Source: Vibrio sp. 10N.286.49.B1
Lineage (GTDB): Bacteria > Pseudomonadota > Gammaproteobacteria > Enterobacterales > Vibrionaceae
Length of the DNA: 64,000 nucleotides
Assembly (NCBI RefSeq): GCF_002873335.1
Contig: NZ_MCUW01000078.1
Span: forward strand, 217,617 to 281,616
Direction of reading: 5' to 3'
The notes beneath the pieces were generated by a model. It saw only the letters and a program-made list of their open reading frames with translations, was not told where the DNA came from and ran no database searches. Positions 1 through 9,209 of the stretch are shown one piece after another (positions within the stretch are counted from its first letter, which is position 1; every line of letters begins with the position of its first letter). A program made the position numbers and the translations under genes.

Positions 1-128
1 ATAACAATTGATATGAAGAAGTAATCGTTGAAAATTGATGGGTTAGCCCCCATAGTCATGGGTAGAGTGTGGTGTGAAATGGCTGAAAGAACGTTGATTT
101 TGGCCTCAAAAATCAAGTGAGAGAAGTT

Positions 129-725
129 ATGGCGGAAGTACGAGCCAGAATAGAATTAAAAGTTGGACTTAACAGTGATATCGAAGCTGAAATGCTTTCC
201 TTTCGTGGGCTGAATTCTGATAAAGAACACGTAGCTGTAATATTTCAGCAAGCTGATAAGCGAAAAGAAACCCCGTTGGTGCGGATGCACTCTGAGTGTT
301 TAACTGGTGATGTATTCCATTCATCTCGCTGTGACTGTGGTGAGCAGTTGGAAGAAACGGTGCAAAAAATGGGTTCGGAAGGTGGGATTATTTTATACCT
401 TCGCCAAGAAGGTCGCGGTATTGGGCTATATAACAAAATTGATGCGTATAAGCTCCAATCTGAAGGGATGAATACCTACGAAGCGAATAACCATTTAGGG
501 TTTGGCGATGATCTTAGGGATTTCTCTGAAGCGGCTCAAATGCTTAAAGCCCTTGATGTTAATACCATTCGGTTAGTGACGAATAACCCTAAAAAAGTAC
601 GAGAGCTTCAAGAGCACGGTGTAGAAGTGAAAGAAGTGGTGAATACAAACGCACACGTAAAAGAAGGTAATGAAAGTTATTTAAAAGCGAAAGTATCGCA
701 TGGTAAACACAACTTGAAGTTCTAA
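129..725 (+). CDS. ribA: GTP cyclohydrolase II
   Basis: RibA opens the imidazole ring of GTP, releasing formate and pyrophosphate, as the first step of riboflavin synthesis in the cytoplasm. The 198-residue product has the usual length. It carries the three zinc cysteines (C57, C68, C70, in the stretch from HSECLTG to SSRCDCGEQ) and the [11 protein letters not shown] segment of the active site. I chose the ATG at 129 because the protein then starts MAEVRAR like other vibrio RibA proteins and a GAGAGAAG ribosome site lies just upstream; an in-frame GTG at 117 would add four residues. It stands alone and is followed by a terminator at 853-879. No FMN riboswitch fits in the 116 bases seen upstream. 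Confidence 0.96.
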   Translation: MAEVRARIELKVGLNSDIEAEMLSFRGLNSDKEHVAVIFQQADKRKETPLVRMHSECLTGDVFHSSRCDCGEQLEETVQKMGSEGGIILYLRQEGRGIGLYNKIDAYKLQSEGMNTYEANNHLGFGDDLRDFSEAAQMLKALDVNTIRLVTNNPKKVRELQEHGVEVKEVVNTNAHVKEGNESYLKAKVSHGKHNLKF

Positions 726-852
726 TACTCAGCTCTGAGCTTGAGTAGGCGGATGGGCGGCTGGTCCGTGCTCTAACATCAGTCATCTCTGTTAAGCCAT
801 AATATAAAAGCAGAACACCAAGACGGCCACTGACTGTTGTACGCTTGTTAAG

Positions 853-879
853 AAAACCTCACGGAAGTGGGGTTTTTTT
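853..879 (+). terminator. Rho-independent terminator of ribA
   Basis: A ten-pair stem (one G-T pair) with loop GGAA is followed by a run of seven T, about 130 bases after the ribA stop. Confidence 0.85.
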
Positions 880-931
880 GTATTAATCGTTGAAAATAAA
901 TTGTAACTGAGTATTATTGCGCATTGATAGT

Positions 932-950
932 GTTAATGATAATAATTCGC
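932..950. promoter_or_regulatory. Candidate Fur box upstream of the imelysin cluster
   Basis: GTTAATGATAATAATTCGC matches the 19-base Fur consensus at 14 positions by eye, and lies 38 bases before the ATG of the first imelysin gene. A Fur site here fits the predicted iron-related function of the four-gene cluster. Regulation is inferred from the motif. Confidence 0.6.
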
Positions 951-988
951 ACTACACAATAATAATTAAGCTCAACAAGGATGCTTCA

Positions 989-2248
989 ATGAATGTAACT
1001 ATTTTTATGAAGAGTGCAGTGGCCGCCTCTCTTTTACTTAGCTCAACCGCTGCGTTTTCAGCAGTATCAGAAGAACAGGTTGTCGAACATTACGCCGATT
1101 TAGCTCACGCTGTTTTTTCAGACGCGCTTATTACTGCAAAATCGCTAGACACTTCTATTAACACTTTTCTAGCTAATCCATCTGAAAAAGGCTTGTCAGA
1201 CGTCAAACAAGCGTGGATTGCCTCTCGTGTCCCATACCAACAGACGGAAGTATTTCGTTTCGGTAACGCGGTTGTGGATGATTGGGAAGGCCAATTAAAT
1301 GCATGGCCACTGGACGAAGGTCTGATTGACTATGTCAGCTCGGATTATCAGTACGAGTTAGGTAATGATGGAGCACAGGCAAATATTGTCGCTAATGAAA
1401 GTCTGAAAATCGGACCTACCACCCTTGACGTTAAAGAAATCACACCGGCTCTTATTGCTGATCTTAACGAAGTTGGCGGATCCGAGGCCAACGTGGCATC
1501 AGGGTATCACGCGATTGAATTTTTACTGTGGGGGCAAGATTTAAACGGTACAAACTCAGGTGCGGGCGATCGCCCTTACACTGATTATGTTGTCGGAGAG
1601 GCTTGTACAAACGGCAATTGTGATCGACGCGCACAATACTTACAGGCAGTCTCAACACTATTAATCCAAGACCTGGCTTGGATGGAAAAGCAGTGGGCTA
1701 AATCTGAGAGCAATAATTATCGTGCAACACTATTGGCTGACAAGCCGGTCAATGGTGTGAGAAAAATGCTGTTTGGTATGGGGTCGTTGTCATTAGGCGA
1801 ACTTGCCGGTGAGCGCATGAAAGTGGCGTTAGAAGCCAATTCGACCGAGGATGAGCACGACTGTTTCTCCGATAATACGCACAACTCGCATTACTATAAT
1901 GAGCAAGGTATTTATAACGTATATACCGGTACTTATGTACGTACTGATGGTTCACTCATCGTCGGCGCAAGTATCGCGGATTTAGTGACTCAGAAAGATA
2001 AAGTGGCTGCCAAAGAAATCCAAAAACAGTTCGACCTTGCACGCGCACAGGTCGGTCAATTGGTCACATCGGCAGAAAAACACAACCAACATTTCGATCA
2101 GTTGATTGCATCCAATAACCCTCAAGGTAATAAATTGATCAATGACACTATTATAGCCTTGGTTGCACAGACCGGTTCCATCGAACGCGCTGCGGGCATT
2201 ATTGGTATTAGTAGTCTAAATCCAGATACCGCTGATCATGAGTTCTAA
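989..2248 (+). CDS. Imelysin family (peptidase M75) periplasmic protein
   Basis: An imelysin-family protein of 419 residues, related to cyanobacterial IrpA and bacterial EfeO-type proteins, which are periplasmic or surface factors for iron. Residues 1-25 form a signal peptide ending near AAFSA. The family signature GxHxxE is present as GYHAIEFLLWGQD (H174, E177). The ATG at 989 is preferred over an in-frame start at 917 because the extra 24 residues have no signal-peptide character and AAGGA precedes 989. A candidate Fur box lies upstream. It heads a cluster with a di-heme protein, a second imelysin and a DUF1513 protein, the usual company of this family in marine gammaproteobacteria. Proteolytic activity is unproven; iron uptake is the likelier role. 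Confidence 0.88.
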   Translation: MNVTIFMKSAVAASLLLSSTAAFSAVSEEQVVEHYADLAHAVFSDALITAKSLDTSINTFLANPSEKGLSDVKQAWIASRVPYQQTEVFRFGNAVVDDWEGQLNAWPLDEGLIDYVSSDYQYELGNDGAQANIVANESLKIGPTTLDVKEITPALIADLNEVGGSEANVASGYHAIEFLLWGQDLNGTNSGAGDRPYTDYVVGEACTNGNCDRRAQYLQAVSTLLIQDLAWMEKQWAKSESNNYRATLLADKPVNGVRKMLFGMGSLSLGELAGERMKVALEANSTEDEHDCFSDNTHNSHYYNEQGIYNVYTGTYVRTDGSLIVGASIADLVTQKDKVAAKEIQKQFDLARAQVGQLVTSAEKHNQHFDQLIASNNPQGNKLINDTIIALVAQTGSIERAAGIIGISSLNPDTADHEF

Positions 2249-2356
2249 TCACTAATAATGAAGGATTGGTCGTGGTTAAATCATCGTATATTCAACGTTA
2301 CAAGCGACCAATAATCAATAACTTGTTGATAGTAATGAACAGATAATAAAAATAAT

Positions 2357-2376
2357 AAAGGGGGAGCACCCCCTTT
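2357..2376 (+). other. Hairpin in the leader of the di-heme gene
   Basis: A perfect eight-pair stem AAAGGGGG/CCCCCTTT with loop AGCA sits 27 bases before the probable start of the di-heme gene. The right arm ends in only four T, so it is at best a weak terminator. It could reduce read-through from the imelysin gene or protect the downstream message. Confidence 0.6.
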
Positions 2377-2402
2377 TCTGATCGGAAATGAGTGAGCCGC
2401 GT

Positions 2403-3803
2403 ATGTCACACCTAAAACTTCTAATTGCGATAGCAAGTGTATTGCTATCGCTGCAAAGCTATGCCGAATCGTCAATCAATAAACATTCGGGTGGGAAAAC
2501 CTCTGTAAATAAACAAGGGCCTAATGCCTTTTCTTTACCCGCAGCCAATTTACCAATGAGTAAGCGATTGGATTTCAGCGTCGGTAACAGTTTTTTTCGA
2601 AACCCATGGGTTCAAGCCCCAGCATCGACTGATGCAAGAGATGGGTTAGGGCCATTATTCAACACCAATGGTTGCCAAAACTGCCATATCAAAGATGGGC
2701 GAGGTCATCCACCAGAAGCCAGCGACCAACACGCTGTTTCTATGTTAGTTCGACTTAGTATTCCTGCTGAAACGGATACCCAAAAAAAGCAAGTCAAGCG
2801 ATCTGGTGTTATCCCTGAGCCTAATTACGGTGGGCAATTACAAGACTTTGCGCTGCCTGATATGACGCCAGAAGGCCAAATCAGTATTACTTACAGTGAA
2901 TATCCGGTTCAGTTTAAAGATGGAACCCAGGTAATGCTCAGAAAACCGAATCTAAAAATTGTTGAGTTGGCTTACGGCGACTTACACCCCGATGTAATGA
3001 TGTCTGCAAGAGTCGCTCCTCCAATGATTGGATTAGGATTGTTGGAATCTATTCCAGAAGAGACTATTTTGGCATTCGCTCGTGAGCAAGCGACGGACGG
3101 AACGCCGATATCAGGAAAGCCTAACTATGTCTTGGATGTTAGGACTGAAAATATGGTCTTAGGTCGATTTGGCTGGAAGGCTGGTCAGCCTAACTTAATG
3201 CAGCAAAATGCGGCGGCATTTCAAGGTGACTTAGGGCTGACGAGCACATTATTTACCAGCGAAAATTGTTCAGCAGCGCAAAAAGAGGTTTGCCATGATG
3301 GCGTGAGCGGTGGTTCACCTGAAGTGAGTGATAAAATCTTAAATTTTGTTGAATTTTATAGTCAACATTTAGCCGTGCCCAGTCGTCGTAACAGCCAAGA
3401 CCCTCAAGTTATTCAAGGGCAGCAAGTCTTTGCGCAAGCTGGGTGCGAGAGTTGTCACCGTACTAATATTCAAACCTCGATGCGTGAGGGTTTACCCGCA
3501 CTATCTAATCAAACCATTCATCCTTATACCGATATGTTGTTGCATGATATGGGAGAAGCTCTCGCTGATCATCGTCCTGAATATGACGCGACAGGGCAAG
3601 AATGGAGAACGCCACCATTATGGGGAATTGGCTATACCAAAGAGGTCAATGGGCATACTTACTTCCTACATGATGGCCGGGCAAGAAACTTAACGGAAGC
3701 TATCTTGTGGCACGGCGGAGAAGCTGAGGCGGCTAAGCAAAACGTACTTACCTTAAGTAAGAAAGAACGAAGCGCTCTACTTGCTTTTTTGAACTCGTTG
3801 TAG
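2403..3803 (+). CDS. Di-heme c-type cytochrome, DUF1111 (putative thiol oxidoreductase) family
   Basis: A secreted protein of about 466 residues with two c-type heme motifs, NGCQNCHIKDGRGHPP near the N-terminus and AGCESCHRTNIQ in the C-terminal third. This is the DUF1111/di-heme oxidoreductase family, distantly related to MauG and di-heme peroxidases. A signal peptide ends near LQSYA. I prefer the ATG at 2403 (GAGTGAG upstream) to the ATG at 2388, where the only GGA abuts the codon. It lies between two imelysin genes. The next gene's ribosome site overlaps its stop (TAGGAGACC), so the two are translationally close. A redox step such as iron oxidation or reduction in the periplasm is the likely job, inferred from the hemes and neighbours. 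Confidence 0.87.
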   Translation: MSHLKLLIAIASVLLSLQSYAESSINKHSGGKTSVNKQGPNAFSLPAANLPMSKRLDFSVGNSFFRNPWVQAPASTDARDGLGPLFNTNGCQNCHIKDGRGHPPEASDQHAVSMLVRLSIPAETDTQKKQVKRSGVIPEPNYGGQLQDFALPDMTPEGQISITYSEYPVQFKDGTQVMLRKPNLKIVELAYGDLHPDVMMSARVAPPMIGLGLLESIPEETILAFAREQATDGTPISGKPNYVLDVRTENMVLGRFGWKAGQPNLMQQNAAAFQGDLGLTSTLFTSENCSAAQKEVCHDGVSGGSPEVSDKILNFVEFYSQHLAVPSRRNSQDPQVIQGQQVFAQAGCESCHRTNIQTSMREGLPALSNQTIHPYTDMLLHDMGEALADHRPEYDATGQEWRTPPLWGIGYTKEVNGHTYFLHDGRARNLTEAILWHGGEAEAAKQNVLTLSKKERSALLAFLNSL

Positions 3804-3812
3804 GAGACCATT

Positions 3813-4868
3813 GTGGATAAACGTAAAACGACTAAGTGCCTACCAAATGTGTCCATAACTTCGATAGTGCTATCGGCGGCTATGCTTGCAGGGTGTTCTA
3901 CCTCGATAGAGTCTTCTCAACCTCAGTCAACACAACATATCAGTCAAGGGGTGTATGAGGTTGAATATGCCTCTGCAGCTCAGTTTAATGTGGCAATGAA
4001 TGCGTTACACCAGCAGGCCCAGCAATATTGTCACAATGACACATCGTTAGAGTCCGTTGAAGAAGCGTGGCAACAAGGGATGCAGAGGTGGATGTGGTTA
4101 CAGGGGCAGGAAAGAGGCCCTATGTTAGCTCTAGAACAAAACTGGAATATTCAGTTTTGGCCCGATAAGAAAAACACCACAGGTCGAAAAATGGCAGCCG
4201 CGAGTAAACAAAGCTCGTGGTCAGTTAGTGAGGTTAAAAATGAAAGTGTAACGGTACAGGGCTTGGGGGCTGTAGAGTGGATGTTGTTTGATGTTAAAGG
4301 TCGCCCAAGCATCGAATCTAAGACCAATTGCTCCCTTTTATCGGCGATTACTGGCTCACTCGCTGAGCGCTCAGCGACAATTTTGACAGCGTGGTCCGAA
4401 AATCCATGGCAAGCGTTAGACGAAAAAGCATGGCACGCCGAGTATTTGGCACTGCAGACGAATCAGCTCGACTATACGATGAAAAAATTGTCGCGTCCGT
4501 TAGCAAAAATAGGCGCAGCCAAGCCTTATTTTGCTGAGTCATGGCGTGCAAAAACCTCAATGACGAACATCAAAAGTAATGTTGAAGCGCTACAAGCACT
4601 TTATTTAGCCAATGGGCAAGGATTAGATAGTATTTTGCGACACTCCGGAGACAGTCGTTTGGCCGACAGTATCAAACAACAATTTGTCACTCTATTAGAC
4701 ACGTGGCCTGAAAACCCTAGTTTATTTGAGTTGTTGCAAGATAAGGACGGCTACCGAGCGGCGTTAAGTCAATACAATAAGCTCGAGCAACTTAAGTATT
4801 TGATAAGTGAAGAAGCGGCGGTAAAACTGGGGATTGTGATTGGGTTTAATGCAACTGATGGCGATTGA
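3813..4868 (+). CDS. Imelysin family lipoprotein
   Basis: A second, diverged imelysin-family protein of 351 residues. The N-terminus is a lipoprotein signal with lipobox LAGC, so it should be anchored in the outer membrane facing the periplasm. The family signature is reduced to GLGAVEWMLFD: the usual histidine of GxHxxE is absent while the glutamate remains, as in many second-copy imelysins. The start is GTG with GGAG six bases upstream, overlapping the end of the di-heme gene. The 3' end overlaps the next gene. It probably binds metal or scaffolds the di-heme protein; a peptidase role is doubtful. Confidence 0.8.
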   Translation: MDKRKTTKCLPNVSITSIVLSAAMLAGCSTSIESSQPQSTQHISQGVYEVEYASAAQFNVAMNALHQQAQQYCHNDTSLESVEEAWQQGMQRWMWLQGQERGPMLALEQNWNIQFWPDKKNTTGRKMAAASKQSSWSVSEVKNESVTVQGLGAVEWMLFDVKGRPSIESKTNCSLLSAITGSLAERSATILTAWSENPWQALDEKAWHAEYLALQTNQLDYTMKKLSRPLAKIGAAKPYFAESWRAKTSMTNIKSNVEALQALYLANGQGLDSILRHSGDSRLADSIKQQFVTLLDTWPENPSLFELLQDKDGYRAALSQYNKLEQLKYLISEEAAVKLGIVIGFNATDGD

Positions 4869-5961
4869 TAACGGAAAACGTAACCTTTTAAAACTGGGGG
4901 CTTTGAGCCTGGTTTCTCCTGGGTTGTTAGGCGGTTGTGCGATGACGCAACAGCGTCTGACGTTTGAGGGGTCTCAAGACCGTGCCCCCAAGCTTATTGG
5001 CGGAGCGATACGAACTGCTGGTGGCTATGAGGCTGTGGTTGCCTCGCAAAATGGACAGCCTGTGCATCATCTGCCTTTACCACAACGAGGGCATGGAGTC
5101 GCGATTCGTCCGGGCTCTCAAACTGCGGTGGTATTTGGGCGTCGTCCAGGTACGTATGCCATGGTATTGAACTATCAATCTGGTCAAATGGAAACGTTAA
5201 TACCCGCATCACCAAGTCGGCACTTTTATGGGCACGGGGTGTATTCACTAGATGGACATTGGCTATATGCGACTGAGGGGGAAACGGCCTCTAGTCGGGG
5301 AGTGATAGGGGTTTATGACGCGCAACGAGGTTATCAAAAAGTTGAAGAATTTACCGACTTTGGTATTGGGCCTCATGAAATTATAGTGATGTCAGACGGC
5401 ACGCTAGTGGTAGGTGTGGGAGGAGTGCATACCGATGGCCGCACGCCATTGAACTTGATTTCTATGGTGCCGAGTCTTAGTTACCTCAGTCCAAGTGGCG
5501 CTGTACTTGAACAAGTAGGCTTAAGTGATACGCATAAAAGTATCCGTCACTTGGCTCATGATGGCGCTGATACGGTGTTAACAGGTCAACAATATAGGGG
5601 AGAAAGTGACAGGTACGTACCATTAGTGGCAATGCATAAACGTGGTGAATCGATGCAAGAACTGGGTGGTGAACCCGAAGATTGGGCTCGATTTAAACAC
5701 TACATTGCGAGTATTGCCGCCAATGATAGTCACATTGTGGCAACGTCACCACGAGGTAATTGCTATGGCGTGTGGGACAAAAACACAAAACAACTGCTGG
5801 AAGTGAACGTACTTCCAGATGCTTCTGGTGTTGTGGTGAAAAATGATCATTTCTTTATCAGTTCTGGTGCGGGGAGAATGGTTGAGATCACACCGAGACT
5901 AACAAAACACATAAAATCCTCGCCGACACAATGGGATAACCATTGGCATATGATCACATAA
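4858..5961 (+). CDS. DUF1513 family protein, probable beta-propeller lipoprotein
   Basis: A 367-residue protein of the DUF1513 family, predicted to fold as a beta-propeller from repeated GHGVAIRP, GHGVYSLDG and GPHEIIVMSDG-like blades. The N-terminus (GKRNLLKLGALSLV then LGGC) looks like a Tat signal with KR in place of RR plus a lipobox. The reading frame overlaps the previous stop by 11 bases from the ATG at 4858 (20 bases from an ATG at 4849), with no strong ribosome site, so translation is probably coupled. DUF1513 genes regularly accompany imelysin and DUF1111 genes, which supports one membrane-attached, iron-related complex. The exact function is unknown. Confidence 0.82.
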   Translation: MAIDNGKRNLLKLGALSLVSPGLLGGCAMTQQRLTFEGSQDRAPKLIGGAIRTAGGYEAVVASQNGQPVHHLPLPQRGHGVAIRPGSQTAVVFGRRPGTYAMVLNYQSGQMETLIPASPSRHFYGHGVYSLDGHWLYATEGETASSRGVIGVYDAQRGYQKVEEFTDFGIGPHEIIVMSDGTLVVGVGGVHTDGRTPLNLISMVPSLSYLSPSGAVLEQVGLSDTHKSIRHLAHDGADTVLTGQQYRGESDRYVPLVAMHKRGESMQELGGEPEDWARFKHYIASIAANDSHIVATSPRGNCYGVWDKNTKQLLEVNVLPDASGVVVKNDHFFISSGAGRMVEITPRLTKHIKSSPTQWDNHWHMIT

Positions 5962-5980
5962 GTGAGACGGAGGTAATTTC

Positions 5981-6012
5981 AGATCAAAATAGCCATGTTG
6001 TCGCTTTGATCT
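5981..6012. repeat. Inverted repeat between DUF1513 and L,D-transpeptidase genes
   Basis: AGATCAAA and TTTGATCT form an eight-base inverted repeat around a 16-base spacer, 39 bases before the start at 6051. No T run follows. It could be a hairpin at the end of the cluster transcript or an operator of the next gene. Confidence 0.4.
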
Positions 6013-6050
6013 CTGCCATACTTAAACTCTGGACACAAAGGAGTGGGTAG

Positions 6051-7709
6051 ATGTCAAAGCAGTTATTAACGGTGATGACCGCCGTAAGCGCGTGCTCAAT
6101 TGCCGCGGCTGTGCATGCGGCGCCAGACCAACTTGTGACTGAAAGGGATACGATTACGTCGGTTTCGCCTTTCTCGCAAGCGTTGGCACGTGATGAGTAC
6201 AGGGCGACGGAAGCGGGCTCTCCCCTTCGTAACCAGACAACATCGGCGGTGAGCCCTTTGCTGTACCACTCACTCGTTGACTATATCTACGCGGAAACCG
6301 ATAGCGATGAAATCTGGTCGGACAGCGAACTTAATGCACAATTAAATTTGCAACTTGATATGGTCAATCTCGCGGGTTTTAGTCCCTTATTTGAAGACAG
6401 GGTGACTCGCATGCAATCTTTGTATCAGGCTCAACGATTTGACGAATACGATCGTTTGGCGACCGACACTTTGTTGCTGTACATCAGCTACATCGCTGAT
6501 GTGCCGGAATTGGGCAAGCAGTGGTATTTTTCTGAAAGCTTAGTTGATGCACTTCCAAGGCCTTCAGCGACAGAAGTCGAATTGTTTGTTTTGGCGATTG
6601 AAAACAATACGCTACAAAGCTATTTACGGACTTTGTCGTCGCCGATGATTTTGCAACCTGGATTCGACAATGCCTATATCGACTTGCTTGCTAAATCTCA
6701 GTTAGAGGTGACGGCCTATGAACAATCAGGGTTACTTAGGAAAGGAGACCTTGTTGATCTCGAGCAGTATGGCCACTTACTCGCACGTTTGGCTGATTCT
6801 GAATTTTATGTTGAAGAGAAAGAAAACGGACTATTTGATGACTCTTTAGAAACCGCGATAAAACAGTTTCAAGCACTGTATGGGCTAGAAGATGATGGCA
6901 TTATCGGCCCCAACACTCTGCAATGGCTCAATAAATCGGCAAAGGAAAAGCTAAGAATATTAGCCCTGAATGCCGAGCGTTCGAGACTTTGGCCGCAGCA
7001 GCGTGACAATATTATCTTGGTCAATGTACCAAGCTTTGAGCTCGAGTACTGGGGGGAAGGGCAGGCGCGTTTTGAGTCAAAAGTGATTGTTGGTCGATTG
7101 ACTCGTCAAACACCAATCTTTGAAACCAAAATGGACTCTCTGATTGTCAACCCTACTTGGAATGTGCCTTGGAAGATCATGGTTAAGGATATTATCCCCA
7201 AAGTAAAAAACGACCCTACGTACTTATTTGCTCAACGCTTTGAAATATTAGAAGGGTGGCATAACCGCGTCGTTGTCGATCCGACCATGATTAACTGGCA
7301 AGAAGTTCAAGCCAAGCGCTTCCCTTATCGAATGAGGCAGCAAGCGGGCTCCTCGAATGCGCTGGGGCAATATAAATTCAATACACCAAATGACAGAGCC
7401 ATTTTTCTCCACGACACTCCCGGTAAACATTTGTTTAATGAAAGCAGCCGTGCATACAGCTCTGGGTGTGTTCGGGTAGAACATGCTGACAAGTTTGCCC
7501 AAGTCCTCTTGGAGCATCAAGGGAAGTTGCTGAATGATTTGTCTACGTATCGCTCGAATAAGGCTATCTCTTTTAAGCAGCGAATTCCGGTGCATATTAT
7601 CTATCAGACGGCGTGGCTTGAAGATGGCAAAGCTCACTTTCGTGCGGATGTATACCAATATGACATGCGCCGCGATGATGTAACAGAAACAGCAATGACA
7701 AAGAATTGA
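6051..7709 (+). CDS. ldtD: L,D-transpeptidase, YcbB/LdtD family
   Basis: A 552-residue periplasmic enzyme that forms 3-3 crosslinks between diaminopimelate residues of peptidoglycan stems. Order: signal peptide 1-23 (ending VHA-AP), an N-terminal YcbB-specific domain, a peptidoglycan-binding domain at about 235-295 (ETAIKQFQALYGLEDDGIIGPNT), and the YkuD catalytic domain at about 320-500 with H454, H460 and C473 in the SSGCVRVEH motif. It is somewhat shorter than E. coli LdtD. It starts at ATG 6051 with AAGGAG upstream. It appears to be a single-gene unit; a hairpin at 7713-7742 follows the stop. All catalytic residues are present. Confidence 0.92.
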   Translation: MSKQLLTVMTAVSACSIAAAVHAAPDQLVTERDTITSVSPFSQALARDEYRATEAGSPLRNQTTSAVSPLLYHSLVDYIYAETDSDEIWSDSELNAQLNLQLDMVNLAGFSPLFEDRVTRMQSLYQAQRFDEYDRLATDTLLLYISYIADVPELGKQWYFSESLVDALPRPSATEVELFVLAIENNTLQSYLRTLSSPMILQPGFDNAYIDLLAKSQLEVTAYEQSGLLRKGDLVDLEQYGHLLARLADSEFYVEEKENGLFDDSLETAIKQFQALYGLEDDGIIGPNTLQWLNKSAKEKLRILALNAERSRLWPQQRDNIILVNVPSFELEYWGEGQARFESKVIVGRLTRQTPIFETKMDSLIVNPTWNVPWKIMVKDIIPKVKNDPTYLFAQRFEILEGWHNRVVVDPTMINWQEVQAKRFPYRMRQQAGSSNALGQYKFNTPNDRAIFLHDTPGKHLFNESSRAYSSGCVRVEHADKFAQVLLEHQGKLLNDLSTYRSNKAISFKQRIPVHIIYQTAWLEDGKAHFRADVYQYDMRRDDVTETAMTKN

Positions 7710-7712
7710 TTT

Positions 7713-7742
7713 ACGCGTCATGACTTCCTAGTGATGACGCGT
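7713..7742. other. Hairpin after the L,D-transpeptidase gene
   Basis: ACGCGTCAT and ATGACGCGT form a perfect nine-pair stem with a 12-base loop directly after the stop codon. No T run follows, so if it ends transcription it does so poorly or with help. Confidence 0.45.
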
Positions 7743-7853
7743 TGAGTCAATATGTTCGTAGAAAGCGGGCTTAGCTCGTGACGCCTGAATACTTGTCATC
7801 ACTAGTAGACAATGTCATAGTCTCGCTACTTTATTTGAATAGTAGGATTTACG

Positions 7854-8507
7854 ATGAGTCTTAAGTATCAAGTCGTCCCAGTGACGTCTTTTTCGCAAAA
7901 TTGTTCCATTGTTTGGTGTGATGAAACCATGAAGGGAGTGTTAATCGACCCAGGTGGTGATATTGAACAGTTGCAAGTGCTTATCGAAGAGCTGGGTGTT
8001 CAAGTAGAAAAATTAGTTCTCACTCATGGTCACCTTGATCATGTTGGTGGCACTGAGCCCCTTTCTAAAAAACTGAACGTACCCATTGTGGGCCCACACA
8101 AAGCGGATAACTTTTGGTTACAGGGGTTAGAGAATCAAAGCCAAATGTTCGGCTTTCCGCTAACCAAAGCTTTTGAACCAAACGAATGGTTTGAAGACGG
8201 TGACGTTGTGACATTTGGTAATCAAAGCTTGCAGGCTATCCATACACCAGGACACACACCAGGACACGTGGTACTTTTCAATGCCACTGCAAAACAAGCT
8301 TTTGTTGGTGATGTCTTGTTTAAGGGGGGGATTGGACGTACTGATTTTCCTCAAGGGGATTACGACACATTGATTCAGTCGATCAAAGGTAAGTTATGGC
8401 CGTTAGGGAATGATGTTTCTTTTGTACCTGGTCATGGGCCTGAATCAACATTTGGCCATGAACGGGTATCGAACCCATTTGTCGCCGATGAAATGCCGCT
8501 TTACTAA
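7854..8507 (+). CDS. gloC: Metallo-beta-lactamase fold hydrolase, GloC/YcbL type
   Basis: A 217-residue cytoplasmic enzyme of the glyoxalase II-like metallo-beta-lactamase family. The metal site motif HxHxDH is present as THGHLDHVGG; further ligands are in HTPGHTPGH, VGDVLFKGGIGRTDFP and VPGHGP. E. coli YcbL (GloC) is a type II hydroxyacylglutathione hydrolase acting in methylglyoxal detoxification, and this protein matches it in length and motifs. It starts at ATG 7854 with TAGGA upstream and converges with the gene at 8532. It has no obvious operon partner. Confidence 0.9.
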   Translation: MSLKYQVVPVTSFSQNCSIVWCDETMKGVLIDPGGDIEQLQVLIEELGVQVEKLVLTHGHLDHVGGTEPLSKKLNVPIVGPHKADNFWLQGLENQSQMFGFPLTKAFEPNEWFEDGDVVTFGNQSLQAIHTPGHTPGHVVLFNATAKQAFVGDVLFKGGIGRTDFPQGDYDTLIQSIKGKLWPLGNDVSFVPGHGPESTFGHERVSNPFVADEMPLY

Positions 8508-8531
8508 GGCTTACTTTCTTCAATCAAGGTT

Positions 8532-9209
8532 TTATTCTTTAAATAGCTGTTGGTCTGCTGCTGCTAAATAGCGGCGGACCAAGCCGACGAATTTATCTGC
8601 ACTTCTGTCTAAATCGGCTTCGGCAATAAAAATATCATACCCAAAAAATTCTCGCTGATATTTCATTCGGTTGGCAAGCATTGCCATAAGGCCGTGGTAC
8701 TGAGTGCCATCAGTATCTATATAAATACTTGAATCTAAGACAATATCTTCAAAGATTGTCTGTGGCGAAGTTTGTTGCATTCCGACATAAAGTAGAGCTC
8801 GTTGGCTTAACAAGAGATCGGTTGCGATTCGCGGACATATGGCATTCAGGTAAGCGCCATAACTGTTGATTCGCAAGCCTACCCAAGGAAGAGGGGTATG
8901 CCAGCCATCTTTATGATGACTGCAGATCCCTACTCGTTCGATATCAGTCCAACGCAATGCCCATCCACCTTTAAAAAGATGCTGCTGAAAATGCGAAGCG
9001 GTAAGGGTAAATGTGACGCGACTTTTGATTACCGTGAAAAATGTGAATCCGAGGGCGACCGCCAGTAAACCGGAGATAATGAGTCCGAGTTTCCAGTTAG
9101 GCACAAAAAGAACGAGTGCGATACTGATTATCAAGCCTAGAAACGCAAAATTACGAAGACTCGGGGAATGCCATGAATAATCGTGGTTACTGATATGAAT
9201 CGTTTCCAT
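8532..9209 (-). CDS. DUF2982-like membrane protein
   Basis: A 225-residue protein with two adjacent transmembrane segments near the N-terminus (FAFLGLIISIALVLFVP, then LGLIISGLLAVALGFTFF), followed by a cytoplasmic domain containing WVGLRINSYGAYL and ISPR-like CPRIATDLLLSQRALL. I place it in DUF2982, a family known in vibrios and relatives with no assigned function. I chose the internal ATG at 9209 (METIHIS) because the longer frame from 9338 adds 43 residues without family character; neither start has a clear ribosome site. It converges with gloC and diverges from the winged-helix gene. Confidence 0.68.
   Translation of the reverse strand: METIHISNHDYSWHSPSLRNFAFLGLIISIALVLFVPNWKLGLIISGLLAVALGFTFFTVIKSRVTFTLTASHFQQHLFKGGWALRWTDIERVGICSHHKDGWHTPLPWVGLRINSYGAYLNAICPRIATDLLLSQRALLYVGMQQTSPQTIFEDIVLDSSIYIDTDGTQYHGLMAMLANRMKYQREFFGYDIFIAEADLDRSADKFVGLVRRYLAAADQQLFKE

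Noticed and set aside
3430..3693. An 87-codon plus-strand open frame inside the di-heme gene.
   Set aside because: It is an alternative frame of a gene with two conserved heme motifs and has no ribosome site of its own.
7248..7721. A 157-codon minus-strand open frame inside the L,D-transpeptidase gene.
   Set aside because: It is antisense to the conserved catalytic domain, has no family features, and the plus-strand frame is clearly coding.
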